Below, one piece after another: positions 40,507 to 40,632 of a DNA stretch of 40,632 bases. Location: contig NZ_FXYY01000027.1 in NCBI RefSeq assembly GCF_900169165.1, forward strand, positions 1-40,632, written 5' to 3'. Made by a program: the position numbers and the translations under genes. Origin of the DNA: Brevibacterium linens ATCC 9172 (GTDB taxonomy: Bacteria > Actinomycetota > Actinomycetes > Actinomycetales > Brevibacteriaceae). The notes under the pieces were generated by a model that saw nothing but the letters and a program-made list of their open reading frames with translations, had not been told where the DNA came from and searched no databases. Numbering within the stretch: the first letter of the stretch is position 1; every line of letters starts with the position of its first letter.

Positions 40507-40632
40507 GATTCGCCCCGGGAATAATGGAGACAGTGAAGCCACGGAAAGGACTTCCCTGTCATGCCCCAAAAGAAGTACCCCCTCGAGCTACGCGAACGAG
40601 CAGTCCGCATGGTCCTCGACGCCCTCGAAGCT
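40507..40632 (+). mobile_element. left end of an IS3-family element, running off the window
   Basis: TGATTCGCCCCGGGAATAAT at 40507-40526 resembles the terminal inverted repeat of actinobacterial IS3 members (TGA..CGCCCCGG), followed 35 bp later by the orfA start. Only the left end is visible, so the element cannot be judged intact. Confidence 0.6.
40561..40632 (+). CDS. IS3-family transposase orfA, N-terminal fragment
   Basis: The ATG behind GGAAAGGA begins MPQKKYPLELRERAVRMVLD, the standard N-terminal helix of IS3 orfA proteins (helix-turn-helix DNA binding). The window ends after 24 codons. Confidence 0.85.
   Translation, partial: MPQKKYPLELRERAVRMVLDALEA

Noticed and set aside
1..40632. 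tRNA or rRNA genes and an integrase-attachment site for the island
   Set aside because: No cloverleaf-like sequence, rRNA segment, integrase gene or flanking direct repeat around 28.04-37.8 kb could be recognised by eye.

Overview
The window is high-GC chromosomal DNA of an actinobacterium. Short intergenic gaps, ATGA/TGATG gene overlaps, leaderless-looking promoters and the gene families present (CstA with a small CC-ending protein and an ArsA ATPase, small multidrug export protein, CHY zinc finger, AbgT) would fit Brevibacterium or a close relative in the Micrococcales. That assignment is an inference; no rRNA, tRNA or other taxonomic marker is present.

Layout. 1-0.8 kb: gene end and a decayed IS3-family element. 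0.8-15.2 kb: ordinary housekeeping and accessory genes. These are a VIT1/CCC1 metal transporter, a PLP aminotransferase, a lipoprotein/OmpA pair, a protein with homing-endonuclease-associated repeats, a MerR regulator next to a small multidrug exporter with a MerR-type promoter, the cstA / CC-ending protein / ArsA-like ATPase operon, an SRPBCC protein, three small coupled ORFs, a membrane protein and a SNF2 helicase. 15.2-16.6 kb: a Fic protein behind a perfect 14-bp inverted repeat. 16.6-24.9 kb: a decayed catabolic cluster. A permease and a CaiB-type CoA transferase face each other head to head, both missing their 5' ends. The following crotonase gene is split by an intact IS1634/IS1549-type element flanked by a 69-70-bp direct duplication. 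A GntR regulator, an AbgT-family transporter and an opine-dehydrogenase-like gene follow, all intact. 24.9-28.0 kb: aspartate ammonia-lyase, CHY zinc-finger protein, DUF2891 protein.

28.09-37.54 kb: a defence island, visibly more AT-rich than its flanks. It has two divergent operons. The leftward one encodes a Z1-domain superfamily II helicase, a MORC-like GHKL ATPase, an unrecognised protein, a DUF6339-like protein and a Vsr mismatch endonuclease. The first three junctions overlap by 8, 4 and 8 nt. The rightward one encodes a C5-cytosine methyltransferase and a PLD-fold (NgoFVII-type) restriction endonuclease. Together this is a type II-like restriction-modification system with an extra ATPase/helicase module, a class linked to prokaryotic MORC relatives by comparative genomics but little tested. 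It is the most interesting part of the window.

37.8-40.0 kb: a two-gene operon resembling mesaconyl-CoA isomerase and mesaconyl-C4-CoA hydratase. 40.0-40.6 kb: 24-bp tandem repeats, a truncated ORF of unknown function, and the left end of another IS3-family element running off the window.
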